From NCBI RefSeq assembly GCF_000716675.1, contig NZ_JNXT01000090.1, forward strand, positions 1 through 25,389: a DNA stretch of 25,389 nucleotides, written 5' to 3'. A program made the translations under genes and the position numbers. The notes beneath the pieces were generated by a model. That model was not told the origin of the DNA, ran no database searches, and saw nothing but the letters and a program-made list of their open reading frames with translations. Position 1 is the stretch's first letter. Every line of letters starts with the position of its first letter. Shown one piece after another: positions 22,603 through 25,389 of this stretch. The DNA comes from Streptomyces alboflavus (GTDB taxonomy: Bacteria; Actinomycetota; Actinomycetes; Streptomycetales; Streptomycetaceae).

Positions 22603-23421
22603 GTGTCAGGCTCCGACCCCAGGCTCGACTCGTCCGCCGAGATACGCGCGCGGATCGACACGAGCAAGCCGCACTCGGCGCGCTTCTGGAACTACTTCGT
22701 GGGCGGCAAGGACAACTACGAGAAGGACCGCGAACTGGGCGACCAGATCAAGGAGATCTTCCCGGGCCTGGTGGACGTGGCCCGCACCAGCCGCCACTTC
22801 CTCGGCCGTGCCGTCCGCCACCTGGCGGGGGAGCAGGGGATCCGCCAGTTCCTGGACATCGGCACGGGCCTGCCGACCGCGGACAACACGCACGACGTGG
22901 CCCAGCGCGTCGCCCCCGACTCCCGCATCGTGTACGTGGACAACGACCCCCTGGTCCTGGCCCACGCCCGCGCGCTCCTGACGAGCACGCCGGAGGGCGT
23001 CACGTCGTACATCGACGCGAACATGTACGAGCCGGAGGCCATCCTGGCGGCCGCGGGCGAGACCCTGGACCTCTCCCGCCCCGTGGCCCTCATGATCCTC
23101 AACACCCTCGGCCACGTCTCCTCGTACGACGAGGCGCGCGACCTCGTGAACCGCCTGATGGCAGGACTCCCCTCGGGCAGCTACCTGGTGATCAGCGACT
23201 CGACGTCCACGAGCGAGGGCATGATCGCGGCGTCGGAGGCGTACAACAAGAGCGGCGCGATCCCCTACTACGTCCGCAGCGTCGAGGAGATCACCGGCTT
23301 CTTCGACGGCCTCACCCTCACCGACCCCGGAGTGACCCAGGTCACCCGCTGGCGCCCGGACCCCACCACGGACACCACCGTCGCAGCCGACGCCTACGCA
23401 GGCGTCGCCCGCAAGCCCTGA
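22603..23421 (+). CDS. DUF574 family SAM-dependent methyltransferase
   Basis: This 272-residue protein belongs to the actinomycete-expanded DUF574 (PF04672) methyltransferases. The family N-terminus is DTSKPHSARFWNYFVGGKDNY (about 19-39), SAM motif I is QFLDIGTGLPT (82-92), and VYVDNDPLVL (110-119) carries the ribose-binding acidic residue. The GTG at 22603 has AGGAGG 5 nt upstream, an excellent site. Family members are often neighbours of DUF397/HTH regulator pairs, but none is here. The substrate is unknown. A GC-rich hairpin follows the stop. Confidence 0.92.
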   Translation: MSGSDPRLDSSAEIRARIDTSKPHSARFWNYFVGGKDNYEKDRELGDQIKEIFPGLVDVARTSRHFLGRAVRHLAGEQGIRQFLDIGTGLPTADNTHDVAQRVAPDSRIVYVDNDPLVLAHARALLTSTPEGVTSYIDANMYEPEAILAAAGETLDLSRPVALMILNTLGHVSSYDEARDLVNRLMAGLPSGSYLVISDSTSTSEGMIAASEAYNKSGAIPYYVRSVEEITGFFDGLTLTDPGVTQVTRWRPDPTTDTTVAADAYAGVARKP

Positions 23422-23436
23422 CCCCCTCCCCACCCC

Positions 23437-23465
23437 GCCCGGGGCGCCCTGCCGGGCCCCCGGGC
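23437..23465 (+). terminator. GC-rich hairpin terminator after the DUF574 gene
   Basis: Arms GCCCGGGG (23437-23444) and CCCCGGGC (23458-23465) form a perfect 8-bp stem with a 13-nt loop, 15 bp after the stop. No U-tract follows. The rest of the 158-bp gap to the tRNA holds only a -10-like TAGGGT (23542-23547), which could serve the tRNA. Confidence 0.55.
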
Positions 23466-23579
23466 GCAACTCCCCGGCGACCGCACCAAGCCCCCCGGAC
23501 GCTGCACAAATACCCGTTCATGCCGACCCCCACGAAGCTGGTAGGGTTCTACCCGTCGCCGCCACACAGCGGCAGACAC

Positions 23580-23651
23580 GCCCCCGTAGCTCAGGGGATA
23601 GAGCAACGGCCTCCGGAGCCGTGTGCGCAGGTTCGAATCCTGCCGGGGGCA
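23580..23651 (+). tRNA. tRNA-Arg (anticodon CCG)
   Basis: A 72-nt cloverleaf: acceptor stem GCCCCCG/CGGGGGC, D arm GCTC/GAGC, and anticodon stem ACGGC/GCCGT enclosing loop CTCCGGA (anticodon CCG, reads CGG). A 4-nt variable loop, T arm GCAGG/CCTGC with loop TTCGAAT, and discriminator A follow. CCA is not encoded. All stems pair perfectly. The 3' half probably doubles as the attachment site of the downstream integrative element. Confidence 0.95.
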
Positions 23652-23652
23652 C
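23628..23652. other. Putative attL core in the tRNA-Arg 3' end
   Basis: Tyrosine integrases of actinobacterial elements typically recombine at tRNA 3' ends, and here an integrase gene reads toward this tRNA about 130 bp away. The exact core cannot be defined, because the second copy (attR) is not in the window; the interval given is the T arm to the discriminator. Confidence 0.45.
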
Positions 23653-23701
23653 AGAAGCCGGAACAGCGCGATCAAGTCGCTGACCAGCAGAAGTGCCACA
23701 T

Positions 23702-23742
23702 ACAAAGAGCCGGACTCAGTCCCACTGAGTCCGGCTCTTTGT
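23702..23742. terminator. Strong bidirectional hairpin terminator
   Basis: Perfect 19-bp arms (23702-23720 and 23724-23742) surround a CCC loop. The plus-strand stem ends in CTCTTTGT and the minus-strand stem likewise, so it can stop transcription from the tRNA and from the integrase. It is the longest perfect stem noticed in the window. Confidence 0.9.
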
Positions 23743-23782
23743 CGTTCTCACGCACGGTTCCCGAGTGAGTGGCGAGTGAGAA

Positions 23783-25246
23783 TCAAGGCGTCTGCTCGCC
23801 CCATCCCATCGCCTCTTCGATCTTCTTGTTGTTCACCTCCTCATGTCCGTCGATGCAGCCCTCGTACCGGCGATGGATGACCTCCGGTGAGTTGCCCGCG
23901 CGGCGGGCGACCTCGGCCACGGGGACGCCCGCGTTCAGCCAGTTCGTGATGCAGGTGTGCCGCAGGTCGTACGGCCTGTGAGCGAGCGGTGAATCCACCT
24001 TCTCCGGCGGAAGCGCGACGGGGCGGGCTTCCTGCCACACGCGCCAGTAGCTCGATGTCCCGAGCACGTCGCCTCGCTCGTTGGGGAAGATCCGGCCGTC
24101 CTTCGCCGTACCGAACTCCCTGACATGCTCGCGCAGCATCGCGACCAGGAGCGGCGGGATGGGCACCGGGCGATCGGTCTTGACCTCACGGGACTTGAGT
24201 CCCCGCTTGTCGTGCCGCTTGCCGGAGTCCGTCCACTTCTTGCCGGAGACCGGGCGGGTCTCCTTCAGGGTGAGGGTGCCCCACCCCTTCTCGGGGAGGT
24301 AGCAGTCCTTCTCTCTGAGGCCGACCGCTTCCGCAGGCCGCATCGCCGCGTAGAGCAGGCAGGCGAAGAACGCGACCAGGCGGCGCCCTCGGTTGCGGTG
24401 GACCGAGCCGACATACGAGACGGCCGTCAGGAGCTGGGTCCCCTGCGTCGCGTTCACCAGGACTCTGGGGTCCACGACGTCGCCGCGGGCGGACCCTGAG
24501 CGCTTCATGCCCGCGAGCGGATTCGCGTCCAGGTACCCGCACTCGATCGCGTACTCCATGGCGGTGTTGAAGCCGCGGCGGCGTCGCTTGTAGGTCTCCC
24601 CCGCCGCCGGGGAGTCGTCCAGCTTGAACGAGAGCCGGTACTGGACGTCGCGGACCACCTTGGGGTCGGTGAGGGCCGACAACGGCAGCGAGCGCTGCTC
24701 AAGCCATGTGCACGTGGCCGCGAGATCGCGGGGCGGCTCTTCGTCCTCGTGAGCCGGTACGACGCCCCATCGCATCGCGAGGCGAACCTCTTCGAGCGTC
24801 GGCGCCTTCTTCCCGTCGCCCATCATCGCGAGCGCCACCGTGGCGAGGCTGTCCGCCACCCCTTCTCGGGTCTTGGCCGCGGAGGTTCGCCAGCGGCTCG
24901 CCATGTACTCGCGGCTGAAGTCCCACCATGAGCGGTCGGGTCTGGTGTTCGCTCGTGCAGCAGCCGCCCTGAGTTCGGACTCCGGGAGCCCGGTCTCGAC
25001 GTCGAATGCCTCACCCTTGACCATCGCCTTCCACAGCTCGGAGCGGCGATGGTCAGCGAGGGTGACCGTGGGGAAGCTTGCCGTTTTGACCTTGCCTGCC
25101 ACGAGCCAACGAATTTGGAACGGGGCCTTCTTGCTCCGTACTTGGTTGACCTTCCATACCCGCACGTCCGTGGACAGGTTCGGTTCCTCGGCCCCGGGCG
25201 GGCGCCCGCTCTCGCGGGCGCCCTTCGGGTTGTCGCGGTGGGTCAC
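23783..25246 (-). CDS. int: Tyrosine recombinase (integrase) of an integrative element
   Basis: This 487-residue site-specific integrase is of the type found in actinomycete integrative and conjugative elements and phages. The N-terminal part contains VRVWKVNQVRSKKAPFQIRW, an AP2-like arm-binding region, followed by a SAM-like core-binding domain (about 120-260). The catalytic domain has Arg303 (AAMRPAEAVGL), Arg429 and His430 (PYDLRHTCITNWL) and nucleophile Tyr461 (HRRYEGCID). The frame is intact. The GTG at 25246 has GGGAGAAG upstream; an ATG at 25312 is possible but has a poorer site. It is convergent with tRNA-Arg, as usual for an element integrated there. Its base composition appears less GC-rich than its neighbours, which fits acquisition by transfer. 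Confidence 0.92.
   Translation of the reverse strand: MTHRDNPKGARESGRPPGAEEPNLSTDVRVWKVNQVRSKKAPFQIRWLVAGKVKTASFPTVTLADHRRSELWKAMVKGEAFDVETGLPESELRAAAARANTRPDRSWWDFSREYMASRWRTSAAKTREGVADSLATVALAMMGDGKKAPTLEEVRLAMRWGVVPAHEDEEPPRDLAATCTWLEQRSLPLSALTDPKVVRDVQYRLSFKLDDSPAAGETYKRRRRGFNTAMEYAIECGYLDANPLAGMKRSGSARGDVVDPRVLVNATQGTQLLTAVSYVGSVHRNRGRRLVAFFACLLYAAMRPAEAVGLREKDCYLPEKGWGTLTLKETRPVSGKKWTDSGKRHDKRGLKSREVKTDRPVPIPPLLVAMLREHVREFGTAKDGRIFPNERGDVLGTSSYWRVWQEARPVALPPEKVDSPLAHRPYDLRHTCITNWLNAGVPVAEVARRAGNSPEVIHRRYEGCIDGHEEVNNKKIEEAMGWGEQTP
25200..25223. repeat. 10-bp inverted repeat in the 5' end of int
   Basis: Arms GGGCGCCCGC and GCGGGCGCCC form a perfect stem with a TCTC loop, 23 nt inside the chosen integrase start. 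It could slow translation, or act as a terminator if the real start is further downstream. Confidence 0.6.
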
Positions 25247-25314
25247 GCAGCTTCTCCCAGCGTCTCGATCCAGCGCTCCAATTCGGAGCGGCTGTTGGAC
25301 GACATTCACCATGC

Positions 25315-25389
25315 CTACGTCTGCGACAGCTTGGGCACCTTGATCACGACATGGTCGGTTTGCGTGCCTGCCGACGAGCGGGTGCAGAT
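25315..25389 (-). CDS. Possible 3' end of a gene upstream of int (partial)
   Basis: On the minus strand one frame is open from the window edge for 24 codons, ending HVVIKVPKLSQT and a TAG stop. A second minus frame ends RRQARKPTMS with a TGA in the same region. Excisionase or replication genes often lie here in such elements. Too little is visible to decide which frame, if either, is coding. Confidence 0.2.
   Translation of the reverse strand: MCTRSSAGTQTDHVVIKVPKLSQT

Overview
The window looks like a chromosomal segment of a Streptomyces (or very close relative). Base composition is strongly GC-rich. GTG and TTG starts and 4-bp stop/start overlaps are common, and several promoters look leaderless. 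The genes include a conservon (cvn) operon, a SEDS/PBP pair, a class F sortase, a DUF574 methyltransferase and divergent Ku and LigD-polymerase genes. From memory, the rodA/pbp to ligD/ku part resembles the S. coelicolor SCO5301-SCO5309 neighbourhood; this was not checked by any search.

Layout. (1) 2-5750, plus strand: cvnA (its 5' end lies outside the window), cvnB, cvnC and cvnD, followed 26 bp later by a StyA-like FAD monooxygenase. (2) 5751-5976: convergent intergenic region filled with dispersed palindromic repeats. (3) 5977-9579, minus strand: a secreted NlpC/P60 hydrolase, a small conserved hypothetical, a TetR regulator and an AurF-like diiron oxygenase. (4) 9781-11449, plus strand: a second, unrelated ferritin-like diiron protein, divergent from the first, then a DinB/DUF664 protein. 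(5) 11469-18277, minus strand: a cell-envelope block with a class B PBP, its SEDS partner, a secreted SH3-like protein, a histidine kinase coupled to a CseA-like lipoprotein but with no response regulator, a class F sortase and a small secreted/anchored protein. (6) 18534-19337: a NERD-like protein carrying the only in-frame TTA codon noticed in the window. (7) 19434-21534: ligD polymerase and ku, the NHEJ pair, transcribed divergently. (8) 21608-23421: two divergent SAM methyltransferases with an 8-10-8 inverted repeat between them. (9) 23580-25389: tRNA-Arg(CCG), a long hairpin terminator and a tyrosine integrase reading toward the tRNA. This is the typical left junction of an integrative element (AICE or prophage) that continues beyond the window.

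How the parts fit together. The cvn genes encode a membrane-associated sensor/GTPase complex, and the downstream flavoprotein is a candidate output. The two diiron enzymes share a roughly 200-bp intergenic region, and a TetR gene lies just downstream of one of them; the TetR has a palindrome inside its own promoter. The envelope genes cover septal or lateral peptidoglycan synthesis, hydrolysis, stress sensing and protein anchoring.

Most notable observations: a 43-nt perfect inverted repeat bracketing nlpC, belonging to a repeat family whose hairpin stems vary while pairing is kept; a bldA-type TTA codon exactly where the NERD active site is degenerate; a kinase-lipoprotein pair without a regulator; and the two-diiron/TetR locus.
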